64,000 bases of DNA from positions 310,001-374,000 of the forward strand of contig JADKCI010000005.1 in assembly GCA_016714645.1 (NCBI GenBank), read 5' to 3'. The notes beneath the pieces are model-generated. The model did no database searches and was not told where the DNA came from. It saw only the letters and a list, made by a program, of their open reading frames with translations. How positions within the stretch are numbered: the stretch's first letter is position 1; each line of letters begins with the position of its first letter. Source of the stretch: Chromatiaceae bacterium. Lineage in GTDB: Bacteria; Pseudomonadota; Gammaproteobacteria; Chromatiales; Chromatiaceae. This document shows positions 1 through 9,325 of the stretch, piece by piece. A program made the position numbers and the translations under genes.

Positions 1-575
1 TGGGGGCCTCCGGCTCGAAGGGGCGGCGATACACCAACTGGACGACATTGTCCCCCCGGCCTTGGGGTTGGAGTTCAATCTTCTGAATGGCCGGCGCGCC
101 AGGTCCGGCATAGCGCATCTCGACGTGGTCCGCTTCCTGTTGCCGGTAGCGGCCCTGCTCGGAGGCCAGCACTTCCCAACGGTAGCCGGTGGTGACCCGC
201 GCTTCCAACTCCAGGGTGATCGGCTGATTGTTCGCCGGCAGGGTCAGGGTCAAGGCGACCGGCCCCCCTAGAAAATTGATCTGTCCCGATTCTTCGTCAA
301 AAAGGGTGGTACGCAATTGATCAAGGCTTTGTTGACCCGCCAGCCGGAGCTGGCCATCGGCGAGGCTCGACTTAACGCTCAGGGGTTGCAGGGCTGTCGC
401 GAGTTCCGCCAGGGCGCTGGATTTATCGCCCCTTGCCCCGCCGGCAAGATCGGTTACGGCGGGCGGCGCCTCGATCTCCACGTCCCATTGCACCAGGGGT
501 GCGGCCAGGGCAACCCCCGCGAAAGAGGAAGCACCGAGCAGGGGTGGTGATGATTAGCCCAATTTTACTCTTCAT
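1..575 (-). pseudogene. Chagasin-type (I42) cysteine protease inhibitor, frameshifted, 5'-complete but cut by window edge
   Basis: Reading leftward from an ATG at 575-573, with AGGTCAGGA just upstream, the frame gives a signal-peptide start (MKSKIGLIIT) and then turns to nonsense. Shifting one base inside the C-rich run near 545-551 restores a hydrophobic stretch ending in VALAAP, followed by about 160 sensible residues up to the window edge. These contain TTGYRWEV and VYRRPFEP, which match the two conserved loops of chagasin/I42 inhibitors of papain-like proteases. No ATG, GTG or TTG start exists in the shifted frame after its upstream stop. So the gene is either broken by a one-base indel or carries a sequencing error. 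The product would be exported to the periplasm. Family call fairly sure; functional state uncertain. Confidence 0.6.
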
Positions 576-763
576 GATCCTGACCTGGTTTGAATTCGGT
601 CAGAATCTCGCAGATTTCAGGCCAAGAGGCCCTTGGCCGGGAATCCCGGCCCTGCCTTAAATCTAATCCATTAATCTTGCTGAGAATGCCAAGAGCATAA
701 CGCAAAATTCATCTTCAGCTCGGCCCCCCCGCGAATCCCACCCTGTCGACCTTGATCAGGAAT

Positions 764-778
764 TGTCACAATGTGACA
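764..778. promoter_or_regulatory. 15-bp operator-like palindrome
   Basis: TGTCACAATGTGACA is a perfect inverted repeat with 7-base arms and one central base. It lies in the 249-base gap between the stop of the large membrane protein (825) and the start of the chagasin-like gene (575), about 190 bases upstream of that start on the minus strand. It has no T-tract, so a protein-binding site is more likely than a terminator. The half-sites resemble the TGTGA/TCACA element of the CRP/FNR family but in inverted order, so no regulator is assigned. Confidence 0.35.
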
Positions 779-824
779 TCGTAACCGAGACAGGCCCAAC
801 TCGCTGGGAACCCCGCAACCTCCT

Positions 825-3800
825 TCAGGAGGTCCAGGGGTACAGCCCAGGGGTTTTAGGCTCCTGGCTCTCTTCCTGCCCCGTTCCGGCGACCTCTGCC
901 TCGCGCCTTTTTCCGAAGGCAAAGAGCCGCCGGCTGGACTTGCGCCAGAGACCCTGGGCGGTGAAACAACCCCACCCCCAACGCAACCAATTGAGCAGAC
1001 TGTTGGCGAGCCAGAATGCCCAAGCCAGCATCAGAAGTCGATAGACCCAGAGGGGCACCGAGATGACCCAGGGCTGGGGCAGGGTATCGCCAGCCCGGTC
1101 CTGGTACCAGAGGAGCTGGCCGGCATGGGAGCCATTGCCGGCGATCTGCATGGCGGGTTGCCCCAGCAGGCCCTCGGCTACCGCCGCGGCCAGGGCGCTC
1201 AAAGCCTGGAGGCTGAGCAGGACCAGGCCGATCTGGACCAGATTGAAGGCGCCGTTGCTCAGGCTTTGGCCTTGGGCCCCGCGCCAGGCCAGGGCCAGCA
1301 GCCAGCCGACGACCAGGATGGCCCCCAAGGGCGGCGCCTGACTGAGACCCAGCAGCAAGAGGCCCCATTGCCAGGGGCTGACGGGACTGAGCCGCAACCG
1401 GCCCAGGACCAGGGCAAACAGCAGGATCAGAGGGATCAGGCTCCAGAAGAGCACGGCCGGTCCCAGAGTGGGACCGCCCAGCCACAGCACCCAGCGATCT
1501 GGCCCTAATTCGATGCGCGTGGTGGCATTGACGCTGGGCGCGCCCAGACCCACGGCAGGCATAACGAGATGTATATCGATGCCAACTTCCTGAATCCAGA
1601 TCAATACCGCCTGCTGGTTACCCGGATGGACCGGCAGCAGAACCTGCCCCGCCTCCAGACGGATGGGCTGGGCCACGCCATCCAGGGTAACGGACTGCAA
1701 TCGGGCCCCCTCGGGCAGGCGCACCGGCTGCCGGCCGCCCCGCGAGGCACGCAGGTCCAGCGTCAGCGTGGCCTCGGTGGAGCGATCCCCCGGTCGCAGG
1801 CGCAGTTCGCTGGCATCCACCGTCAAGCTGGTCCCCGGGGCCCCCAGGGGCCGGCTGATACTCAGGTCCAGGGTCTCCCCCGCCCAGGGTCGCCATTCCG
1901 GCCACCACTGGCCCGTGGGGCTCTGGTGGTGGATCGGGGCCAGCCCGCTGAATTCGACATGCCAGAGGGGGCTGGCGTCCAGGCGCCAGACTTCGTTCCA
2001 GTCCCGGGTCACCGGGGCCGTCAGGGTCAGGGCGTCCCGGGGTTCCAACTGGGATTGCCAGACCAGCTCCCGCTGGCCCCCGGGGAGATTGGCGGTGAGG
2101 CGGCCATCGGTCACCTTGAGGCCCGGCGTGAGTACCGCCTCCCCCGGCAGGAGGGGGATCTCGACCCGGACGGGCGCATCCGCCGGGGTCAGGCGCCGCA
2201 GGCGCGTTTCCACCCGCCAGGAGAGACCAAGCCCCAGGGTCCGTTCCACCTCCAGAAAGGGCGGCAGGGCGGCGGTATCCCGCCAGTCCGTATCCTCGGC
2301 CCCGGCATCGCTCCCGACTCCGGCGCCCGCCCCCCCGACCTGCTCCCGGATGAGTTGGAGCTGGACCTCCGGGACGCCCTGGTCACCCACGCCGGAGAGG
2401 CGCCAACCCTCGGTATTGGCGGTGACCCGGCGCGGCTTGAGGGGCAAAGGCAGGGCGACACGATCCCGATCCGGCAGGGCGCCAGCGAGGCGGACGCGAT
2501 GCCGACCCGCCGTCACCAGGACCCAGGGATAGCCCTCCTCGTCACGCAGCAGGGCCCGGGCGGGCTGATCGTCGATCTCGACCTGGGACGGCAGCCACTG
2601 TCCCACCTGGGCTGGCAGGGGGATACCAACCCGCTCTTGGGCATCGACCTCCAGGTCCAGCCGCAAGGCCTGGGGGCTGGCGTTCAGGGTCAGGCGGGTG
2701 ATCTCGGCGCACTGGGGGTGGCAATCCGGCGGTGCCAGCAGGCGTGCCTTGAGTTCGTTGAGTAGCTCGGGACTGGGGAAGTCGCCGGCCCTGGCGCTGG
2801 GCACGAGGGCGATCGCCAGCATGACCAGGAGCAGACCACCGCCCAGGCGCCGCCAGTTCGCTATCCCCTTGACCAGGCCACCGGCAAGGAGGAAGGCCAG
2901 AGCCAGGATCAGGGCCACCCGCAGGATTCCCAGCAGGAGATTACCGGCGGGGGGGATCAGGAGCAGCCGCAGCTCCTGGCCACTCTGGACCGGTCCCTGC
3001 CAGGTCAGGGCCACCCGATTCCAGTGCCAGTTGGGCATGCCGGGCCCGGTTTGAGTCAGGGCATCGGGATCGATCCGCTTGATGTCCGAGGGTGGACTGG
3101 GCGAGGGGGCAACCGGGCGCGAGAGTGCGGGACGCAGCTTGGAATCAGCCCCTCGCCCTTCGGTCTCGGCCCGGGAGGCCGAGGCCATGGATCCCAATTC
3201 CTGGTCCGCCAGGATTTCCAGGGGTGCCATGGCCTTGAATTTGCCATCCATCTGGCCGGAGGTTCCCGCCGACTGTGCCAGGTAGGGATTCTGCAGTTGG
3301 GGATAGAGACCGAACCGTAACTGATCAGCCATGAAGGGCATGGCAATGACGGCCAGGGCCAGGATGGCGAGCAGGCGATAGGCCCGAATCCAGCGTGCCA
3401 GGGCGCCCGCGGGCAGTACACGCTCCAAGGCAATGGCGGCCAGCAGGTTGAGCCACACAAATTGAGGCGCGCCGGGTTCTTGCCAGATCAGCGCCAGCGT
3501 GACGAGGGCCAGGACGGCGGTTCCCCAACCGTAGAGCCGCCCCATGGCCAGGGTGATGACGAGGACCACGAAAAAATCCAGGAGGGTCCAGGCGGCCAGC
3601 CAACTGCCCTGGGCCTGATCCACACCGAAGGCGCCAAAGAGGCGCCAGCCTGGCGGCAGGTTCAATTCGGCGCCAACCTGTTGGAAATCCTGGGCCCAGC
3701 CCGTCGCCGACAGGGAAGTGGCCATGGGCAGGCGACTTTCGGCCGTCAGGTCGAGCTGGCCGCGCCGGACCTCCACGCCCAAGGCACCGGAGACCCGATC

Positions 3801-5015
3801 CAGAGTAATCGACTGGGGCTCGCCTTCGATATCGACCCGCCCCAGGGTCATGCCCTCACCGGCATTGAGGCGCCAGCCTTGGGTCATGGTCCCCCCGATT
3901 CGATCCCGCACGCTGTAGCCCTGGCCATCGAAGTCGAGCCAGATTTGGCGCCGCAGGCTCAGTCGATCCGGCTCCGGGATGGGATCGCCACGCCGGATCA
4001 CACTGAAATTCAGGGTCGCGCCCGCGCTCAACCGAAAGGCTGGGAGGGATCGCCACTCCTCGGGCAACTCGGTCTGGCGGGGGTCCACCGGGGCTGCATC
4101 CAGGATTTCAACAAGGCGGATAGCGGGATTCGACTGGTAGGCCCAGATCTCCTCCAGAGGCCAAGGCGCCGGGAGCGGCGCGAAGGGGAAGGCGGTCCGG
4201 TCACCCGCGTAACGGGCTTGAATATCCAGGACCCAACGACCGGGACGCGCCTGCAGGAGCAGCCGACCATCGGGGTCCAGGCGCGCGGCCAGGGGGCTCT
4301 GGATCGCCATGGGGATGGCGCCCTCCGGCAGGGTAGCCGGCAGGACAATCTCGCGGGGACTGCCGGCGATATCGAACACCAGACGGCTGCTCAACCGCAT
4401 GGGCACCCCCTCCTCCAGGCGCCGGAAGACCTGGAGCCGAAGGCTGTCCTCCGGGGTGGCGGCGAGGGGGCTCGTCGGACCCGAAGCCGAGAGCCAAACC
4501 TGGCCCTGATCATTCAGCGCGGGGAAGGGTAGTGGGGCGCCGTCGATACGCAATTCGACCAGGGCCAACCGGGGTGGCAGGGTCAAGGCCGTCGGTAACC
4601 GGTCCCAGAGGAAGCGGCCGCCTAGACTATGCTGGCCTGGCGGTAGCCAGACAACGGGCCGGCCCTCGCGGCTGACCACCGGCACGGGCTGGTCCTTGGC
4701 CATGACCGCCAGGGGCCAGTGATCGCCATCCCCTGGCAAGGGGATGGGCTGATCCGCGAAGGTCTCGACCTCCAGACCAAAGGTGCCGCCGGCCGCGTCG
4801 AGGGCCAGGCGCAGGGTGGCGGGCCAGACGCAGGGACGGGTCTGGGTGTCACCCGTGAGCCGGGGGCAGGCGTGGCTGGGATCGTTCCATAGGACCCAGG
4901 CAGTCCAGTCCTGTAAAGACCCGGGCACCTCGCCAGGGTTCAAGGGGGCGGCCTGAGCCTGGCCAAGCAGCAGTAAGCCACCGAGTAACAGGGTAAGGAA
5001 GGGTCGATGGGCCAT
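825..5015 (-). CDS. Large inner-membrane/periplasmic protein of unknown function (1396 aa)
   Basis: I do not recognise this family. The product begins with a clear signal peptide (hydrophobic run ending AQAAP near residue 23). A long beta-rich, probably periplasmic region follows to about residue 470. Clustered membrane segments lie at about 475-570, a pair at about 690-745, and several more between about 1215 and 1360. The first soluble region (residues about 50-160) and the one after the middle membrane pair (about 750-880) share a pattern: a cysteine pair, a stretch ending LEV, a proline-rich PLP motif, a DQP motif and a GRH/GQH turn. This suggests internal duplication. The ATG lies 6 bases after the hypF stop, so the gene is the last of the DUF2252-hypF operon. 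A 7-base inverted repeat, ACCTCCT/AGGAGGT (818-833), covers the stop codon. Confidence 0.7.
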   Translation of the reverse strand: MAHRPFLTLLLGGLLLLGQAQAAPLNPGEVPGSLQDWTAWVLWNDPSHACPRLTGDTQTRPCVWPATLRLALDAAGGTFGLEVETFADQPIPLPGDGDHWPLAVMAKDQPVPVVSREGRPVVWLPPGQHSLGGRFLWDRLPTALTLPPRLALVELRIDGAPLPFPALNDQGQVWLSASGPTSPLAATPEDSLRLQVFRRLEEGVPMRLSSRLVFDIAGSPREIVLPATLPEGAIPMAIQSPLAARLDPDGRLLLQARPGRWVLDIQARYAGDRTAFPFAPLPAPWPLEEIWAYQSNPAIRLVEILDAAPVDPRQTELPEEWRSLPAFRLSAGATLNFSVIRRGDPIPEPDRLSLRRQIWLDFDGQGYSVRDRIGGTMTQGWRLNAGEGMTLGRVDIEGEPQSITLDRVSGALGVEVRRGQLDLTAESRLPMATSLSATGWAQDFQQVGAELNLPPGWRLFGAFGVDQAQGSWLAAWTLLDFFVVLVITLAMGRLYGWGTAVLALVTLALIWQEPGAPQFVWLNLLAAIALERVLPAGALARWIRAYRLLAILALAVIAMPFMADQLRFGLYPQLQNPYLAQSAGTSGQMDGKFKAMAPLEILADQELGSMASASRAETEGRGADSKLRPALSRPVAPSPSPPSDIKRIDPDALTQTGPGMPNWHWNRVALTWQGPVQSGQELRLLLIPPAGNLLLGILRVALILALAFLLAGGLVKGIANWRRLGGGLLLVMLAIALVPSARAGDFPSPELLNELKARLLAPPDCHPQCAEITRLTLNASPQALRLDLEVDAQERVGIPLPAQVGQWLPSQVEIDDQPARALLRDEEGYPWVLVTAGRHRVRLAGALPDRDRVALPLPLKPRRVTANTEGWRLSGVGDQGVPEVQLQLIREQVGGAGAGVGSDAGAEDTDWRDTAALPPFLEVERTLGLGLSWRVETRLRRLTPADAPVRVEIPLLPGEAVLTPGLKVTDGRLTANLPGGQRELVWQSQLEPRDALTLTAPVTRDWNEVWRLDASPLWHVEFSGLAPIHHQSPTGQWWPEWRPWAGETLDLSISRPLGAPGTSLTVDASELRLRPGDRSTEATLTLDLRASRGGRQPVRLPEGARLQSVTLDGVAQPIRLEAGQVLLPVHPGNQQAVLIWIQEVGIDIHLVMPAVGLGAPSVNATTRIELGPDRWVLWLGGPTLGPAVLFWSLIPLILLFALVLGRLRLSPVSPWQWGLLLLGLSQAPPLGAILVVGWLLALAWRGAQGQSLSNGAFNLVQIGLVLLSLQALSALAAAVAEGLLGQPAMQIAGNGSHAGQLLWYQDRAGDTLPQPWVISVPLWVYRLLMLAWAFWLANSLLNWLRWGWGCFTAQGLWRKSSRRLFAFGKRREAEVAGTGQEESQEPKTPGLYPWTS

Positions 5016-5021
5016 GCGTCA

Positions 5022-7775
5022 CTAGCCTGTGGAGGACAATGGGATAAGTGTAGCCGCCGCGGCCACCGCCTGCCCGAGGGCCAGACCACCGTCGTTGGCG
5101 GGGACCTGGCGATGCGTCAGCACCCGCAGCCCTTGTTGACGCAAGCGCTGGGTGATGGCCTCGAATAGAGTCTTGTTCTGGAAGACACCGCCGGAAAGGG
5201 CGATGGTGGCGATGCCCCGCTCCGCGGCCAGGCGGCCGGCCAGATCGGCGGCGCTCTGGGCGAGTCCGAGATGAAAACGCGCGGCTATAATCTCCGGGTT
5301 CAGCCCACTGGCCAAATCAGCCAGAAGGGCCCGCCACATGGGTGCCGGGTCCAGCAGCCACCGATCCCCCGCCGTGACCAGGCCGAAGGGATAGGCCCCG
5401 CCCTCCTCGCCCGTAGCAGCCCGGAGCGCCAGGGTCTCCAGTTCGATGGCGGCCTGACCCTCATAGGCGATGGCCTCGCGGCAGATACCCAGGGCGGCGG
5501 CGACGGCATCGAAGAGGCGGCCGGCGGAGCTGGTCCGGGGCGAATTGAGGCCCCGGGCCATCATGGTATCCAGGGTGGCGAGGGGCTTGGCGGCCAGGTA
5601 GCGAACCATCTCCAGGTCCGGATAGGCGGCGATACAGGCCTCCCAGCTTAGACAGATCGCGAGCTGGGCATAGAGGTTGCGCCAGGGCTCGCGCATAGCT
5701 CGCGTCCCCCCCGGCAGGGGCACGGAACGCAGATGGCCGAGGCGCTCCCAACCCCGGTAATCGGCGAGGAGGAATTCCCCGCCCCAGACGCTACCGTCCT
5801 CGCCCCAACCCAGGCCATCGAAGGCGAGGCCCAGGACCTTACCACCCTCCAGCGGCCAGCCCGCGTCCGCCAGGACACTGGCCAGGTGCGCGAAGTGATG
5901 CTGGACCGCGATGACCTCGATCCCTCGCGCCGCCGCCAGGGCACGGCCCACCCAGGTCGAGCGGTAGTCCGGATGCCGGTCCAGGGCGATGGCCAGGGGC
6001 TCATGCTGAAAGAGCTGTTGGTACAGATCGAGTGTTAGCTCGAACTCCTCGGCGGTGCGGGCATCCTCCAGGTCGCCCAAATGCTGGGACAGGATGGCCT
6101 GGCCGGGGCGCAGCAGGCAGAGGGTATTCTTGAGCTCGCCCCCCATCGCCAGGATGGGTGGCGCGGCCTCGAAGCCGGGCGGCAGGGGGATGGGGGCGGG
6201 GGCCAGGCCCCGTGCCCGCCGCAGGGGCCGCGGCACCCCGTCCATGACCCGTATCACCGAATCATCCACCCGATTGAGGATGTCGCGGTCGTGGAGCAGC
6301 AGTACATCCGCCAGCCCGGCCAGGCGCTGGCGGGCCTCGGCATTGGTGATGCACTGGGGCTCCTCGCTGCGGTTGCCGCTGGTCATGACCAGGGGGCGGT
6401 CCCAATCCTGGAGCAGGAGATGGTGCAGAGGGCTGTAGGGGAGCATGAAACCGAGCGTAGTCTGACCTGGGGCCACCTCGGGCGCGATCCATGCTGCATT
6501 ATCCGATACCCTTGAGGCCGCCACATCCGCCGCGGGCGCGTCATGGCTGGACCCAACACCCAAGCGGTTCAGGCTATCCGGGCCGGGTGACGGCGGGCGG
6601 GGGACGCCGTGAATACATCCCTGTAGGCTTGGCGACAGCATCCCTGCTGTCGACACCCCCGCCCGCCGCCACCCGACCCTCCCGGTCGCTGCCGAAGATG
6701 CATCGGTTTTTTCTGAACCCTTAGGGATGGTATCAACCTTGGCCGCCTCAGGGGCTGGATTCCTGGCTTCCAGCAGCACTACCGGCGCCGCTGGGCTCGT
6801 TATCAGGCGGGCCTCGGCCTCGGCCAGGTGAGCGAAGCGGCGTATGACCTCCAGGTCGCGCGCCATGAGGGCGAAGGGTTTGCAATAGCGACCTTTGCGC
6901 TGGCGTAGCGCGGCGACGGCCTGGGCATTGCTGGCGTCGCAGGCCAGGTGAAAGCCGCCAATGCCTTTGATGGCCAGTATCTTGCCTTGGGCCAGTAGCC
7001 GACTAGCGGCGGCGACGGCATCTTGGGCGCCGAAGGTGGCGGGGTCCAGCCTGGCAAAGAGGGAAAAGTTCGCATCGCAAGCGTCCCGGGGGGCGCCAGG
7101 GAGGCCGGCGCTGGCAAGGTGGGGAGATGGCTCGGCCACCCCGGACAATGAAGGCTCCCTGTCTGGCGCGGCGAGACCTGTGGTGCCCTCCAGCCATACC
7201 CGGGGACCGCAGACTGGACAGGCGATGGGTTGGGCATGAAAGCGCCGATCCGCCGGGTTCTGGTACTCCCGCTGGCAGTCCGGACAGAGGGGGAAGGCCG
7301 CCATGCTGGTGTTGGCACGGTCATAGGGGATGGCGCGGACGATGCTCAGGCGCGGGCCGCAATGGGTGCAGTTGGCGAAGGGGTAGCGATAACGCCGGTC
7401 CGCCGGGTCGGCGATCTCGGCGGTGCAGGCGGCGCAGGTGGCGGCATCCGCCATGACCCCGGTAGCGATGGGGCCGGCGGTGCTGGCCAGGATGTGGAAG
7501 CCGGCCCCAGCCAATGGCTCGGTCAAGGGTCCCCGTTCCACGGCATCAATGCGAGCCAGGACGGGACACTCTTTTAGCAGCCGGCGGCAAAAGTCATCCA
7601 GGTCCGTCTGACCCGCCTGGACGCGGATCAGCACCCCCTCGCCGTCATTGCGCACGTCCCCCGCCAGGCCCAAGTCCCGCGCCAGCCGCCAGACGGTAGG
7701 CCGGAAGCCGACACCCTGCACCAGGCCGCGCACGCGGATACGCTCGGCCACCAGGCTTGGAGGGTCATCGGCCAT
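5022..7775 (-). CDS. hypF: Carbamoyltransferase HypF, [NiFe]-hydrogenase maturation, with unusual inserts
   Basis: HypF converts carbamoyl phosphate to carbamoyl-AMP and passes the carbamoyl group to HypE, source of the CN ligands of [NiFe]-hydrogenase. Order of domains: acylphosphatase-like (GLVQGVGFRPTVWRLA), two zinc-finger units (CAAC...CTHC and CPDC...CPVC), YrdC-like (KGIGGFHLACDA), and the Kae1-like domain with HHFAHLASVLADAG, LSGGVFQNKTLF and PANDGGLALGQA. At 917 residues it is about 150 longer than usual. One insert of about 40 residues follows the second zinc finger (about 7065-7190). Another of about 100 residues (about 6465-6760) lies in the YrdC-like region and is partly encoded by a palindromic repeat. 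ATG 7775 is preferred over the upstream GTG because AAGGA sits 7-8 bases before it. No hydrogenase genes are in the window. Confidence 0.9.
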   Translation of the reverse strand: MADDPPSLVAERIRVRGLVQGVGFRPTVWRLARDLGLAGDVRNDGEGVLIRVQAGQTDLDDFCRRLLKECPVLARIDAVERGPLTEPLAGAGFHILASTAGPIATGVMADAATCAACTAEIADPADRRYRYPFANCTHCGPRLSIVRAIPYDRANTSMAAFPLCPDCQREYQNPADRRFHAQPIACPVCGPRVWLEGTTGLAAPDREPSLSGVAEPSPHLASAGLPGAPRDACDANFSLFARLDPATFGAQDAVAAASRLLAQGKILAIKGIGGFHLACDASNAQAVAALRQRKGRYCKPFALMARDLEVIRRFAHLAEAEARLITSPAAPVVLLEARNPAPEAAKVDTIPKGSEKTDASSAATGRVGWRRAGVSTAGMLSPSLQGCIHGVPRPPSPGPDSLNRLGVGSSHDAPAADVAASRVSDNAAWIAPEVAPGQTTLGFMLPYSPLHHLLLQDWDRPLVMTSGNRSEEPQCITNAEARQRLAGLADVLLLHDRDILNRVDDSVIRVMDGVPRPLRRARGLAPAPIPLPPGFEAAPPILAMGGELKNTLCLLRPGQAILSQHLGDLEDARTAEEFELTLDLYQQLFQHEPLAIALDRHPDYRSTWVGRALAAARGIEVIAVQHHFAHLASVLADAGWPLEGGKVLGLAFDGLGWGEDGSVWGGEFLLADYRGWERLGHLRSVPLPGGTRAMREPWRNLYAQLAICLSWEACIAAYPDLEMVRYLAAKPLATLDTMMARGLNSPRTSSAGRLFDAVAAALGICREAIAYEGQAAIELETLALRAATGEEGGAYPFGLVTAGDRWLLDPAPMWRALLADLASGLNPEIIAARFHLGLAQSAADLAGRLAAERGIATIALSGGVFQNKTLFEAITQRLRQQGLRVLTHRQVPANDGGLALGQAVAAAATLIPLSSTG
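6580..6685 (+). repeat. Structured palindromic repeat, copy 1, inside hypF
   Basis: GC-rich outer arms (GGGCGGGGG at the left, CCCCCGCCC at the right) enclose a core holding two short hairpins, TACA-TCCC-TGTA and CGACAGCA-TCCC-TGCTGTCG. The roughly 56-base core recurs in opposite orientation at 30317-30428, where the outer arms again pair with each other but differ in sequence. That pattern of conserved core and compensatory arms is typical of REP/MITE-like elements. On the hypF strand it is read through in frame, giving part of a HypF insert (STAGMLSPSLQGCIHGVP). The repeat is seen directly; its class is inferred. Confidence 0.75.
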
Positions 7776-7808
7776 TCGGATTCCTTCCGCCACGGGGCGC
7801 GGGGCTAA

Positions 7809-9203
7809 TTACCAGCCGGGTGCGCTCTCGACCCTGCCAGCGGCGATCGCGCGTCGGAGTTGGGCGTGATCGCGCTCGTTCTGGTCGGCATATTGGCGCG
7901 CGAAGTCACGCAGGGCCGTGACGAACTGGGCGCCTTGGCCGAGGTAGGCGCTGATGGCCACGGCATCTCCCGTGCGAGCGTGGGCCCGGGCCAGGGTCTC
8001 GCCGCAGGCGGTGGCGAACTCGACCAGGACGGGGGCGAGCAACTGGATGTCGGGGACGATCTTCATGTCGCGGAACTGCCGCACATAGTAGTCCCGTCCC
8101 TCGAACGAGCCCCAGCCGACGAAGATGTCGGTCGCGCTCTGCAGGGCCCGCTTGCCGGCGATGACCCGGGCGCCGTGGTTGGTGTGTTGGCTGGGATCGA
8201 GGTGAGACTCGAGGACCGAAGGGCCAGCCTGCTTGATCTGCAGGAAGAGGGGGTCGTCGCCGCTGCGGCCCTCCAGCAGGGCCAGATAGACCCGCATGCC
8301 CACGCTGCCCACCCCCACGACCTGGCGAACCAGGTCAACGAGCGTGAAGCGATCGAAGAGGTGGCGCCGATCCTCCTGCAGGGTTAACCGGTAGCCGCCC
8401 AGGCACTGATCGGTTAGCGCATCCTGCTCCTCGTCATCAATGCGGGTGCGGAGGGGCGGGTCCTCGTCGATCCGGGGCTGGCCCTGGACCATGGCGGTGA
8501 GCTTGGCGAAGGCGCCGCGGTGGGTGCGACGCTTGGACTCCTTCTCGATGTGAACCGACAACTGCCCACGGTCCGCCGGCGCGAAGTACTTGATCAGACT
8601 ATCCACGTGGGTCCCGTCGTACCAGAGATCGAGCTCCCGCGTGGCGGCGTAGCGGGCCATCCGGTCCCGGTAGGCCTTCCCGGCCGCGACCACCGCGGCA
8701 TTGGCCGTGGACGCCTTGAGGCCATCCTCCCGCGCCGCCACCACCAGGCTGGCGGCGAGGCGCAGCAGATCCCATTCGAAGGGCCCGGGCAGGGTCTCGT
8801 CGAAGTCGCGCAGGTCGAACCGGAGGTTCCGCTCGGGCGTGGCCCAGAGGCCAAAGTTGAGGACATGCGCGTCCCCGCAAAGCTGGACCCGCAGCCCGCT
8901 ATGGGGCCGGGAAGCGAGATCGGCAGCCATCACCGCAGCCGCGCCACGGTAATAGGTCCAGGGCGAGGCGACCATGCGTCCATGGCGGATGGGAACCAGC
9001 TCGGGGGCCCGGATGGCGTTCTGGGCCAGGATCGTCTCGAGGGCATCGTGGCCGCGCGCGGCCTCGTCCCACTGCCCCTGCGAGCCACGAGGGGCCTGCT
9101 GGCGGGCGGCCTGACCGGCCGCGCGTCGTTCCTCAAGGGTCTCCCGCAGATCGCGCACCGGGGGCGGGGCGGGCGGGGTCATGTTCGAGTCGGTATCTGT
9201 CAT
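7809..9203 (-). CDS. DUF2252 family protein
   Basis: 464 residues matching the DUF2252 family throughout: an N-terminal basic helix with repeated arginines and RHGRM, then SPWTYYRGAAAVMAADL, a CGDAHVLNFGLWATPERNLRFDLRDFDE region (in two stretches), and the EWDLLRLAASL motif. The GDxHxxNFG and DFDE pattern resembles the catalytic and metal-binding loops of aminoglycoside phosphotransferase/kinase-like folds, so a phosphotransferase-like role is plausible but unproven. The ATG at 9203 has GAGGA about 8 bases upstream. The stop lies 33 bases before the hypF ATG, so the two are probably cotranscribed with this gene first. Cytoplasmic; no membrane segments seen. Confidence 0.85.
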   Translation of the reverse strand: MTDTDSNMTPPAPPPVRDLRETLEERRAAGQAARQQAPRGSQGQWDEAARGHDALETILAQNAIRAPELVPIRHGRMVASPWTYYRGAAAVMAADLASRPHSGLRVQLCGDAHVLNFGLWATPERNLRFDLRDFDETLPGPFEWDLLRLAASLVVAAREDGLKASTANAAVVAAGKAYRDRMARYAATRELDLWYDGTHVDSLIKYFAPADRGQLSVHIEKESKRRTHRGAFAKLTAMVQGQPRIDEDPPLRTRIDDEEQDALTDQCLGGYRLTLQEDRRHLFDRFTLVDLVRQVVGVGSVGMRVYLALLEGRSGDDPLFLQIKQAGPSVLESHLDPSQHTNHGARVIAGKRALQSATDIFVGWGSFEGRDYYVRQFRDMKIVPDIQLLAPVLVEFATACGETLARAHARTGDAVAISAYLGQGAQFVTALRDFARQYADQNERDHAQLRRAIAAGRVESAPGW

Positions 9204-9325
9204 GAGGGTCGGTCCTCGAATCCCAAAAAAATTCTACCCTTGATCGTGGTAGCTAACCTTGGGCTGGAGACGCTGTTCAAAGCCTCCGCCAGGCAGGCAT
9301 CCGTTGGTTGGCCACCCATGCCATA

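Noticed and set aside
3462..4532. 356-codon plus-strand frame opposite the 1396-residue membrane protein gene
   Set aside because: The minus-strand product has a signal peptide, membrane helices, duplicated domains and an operon context; the plus frame has none.
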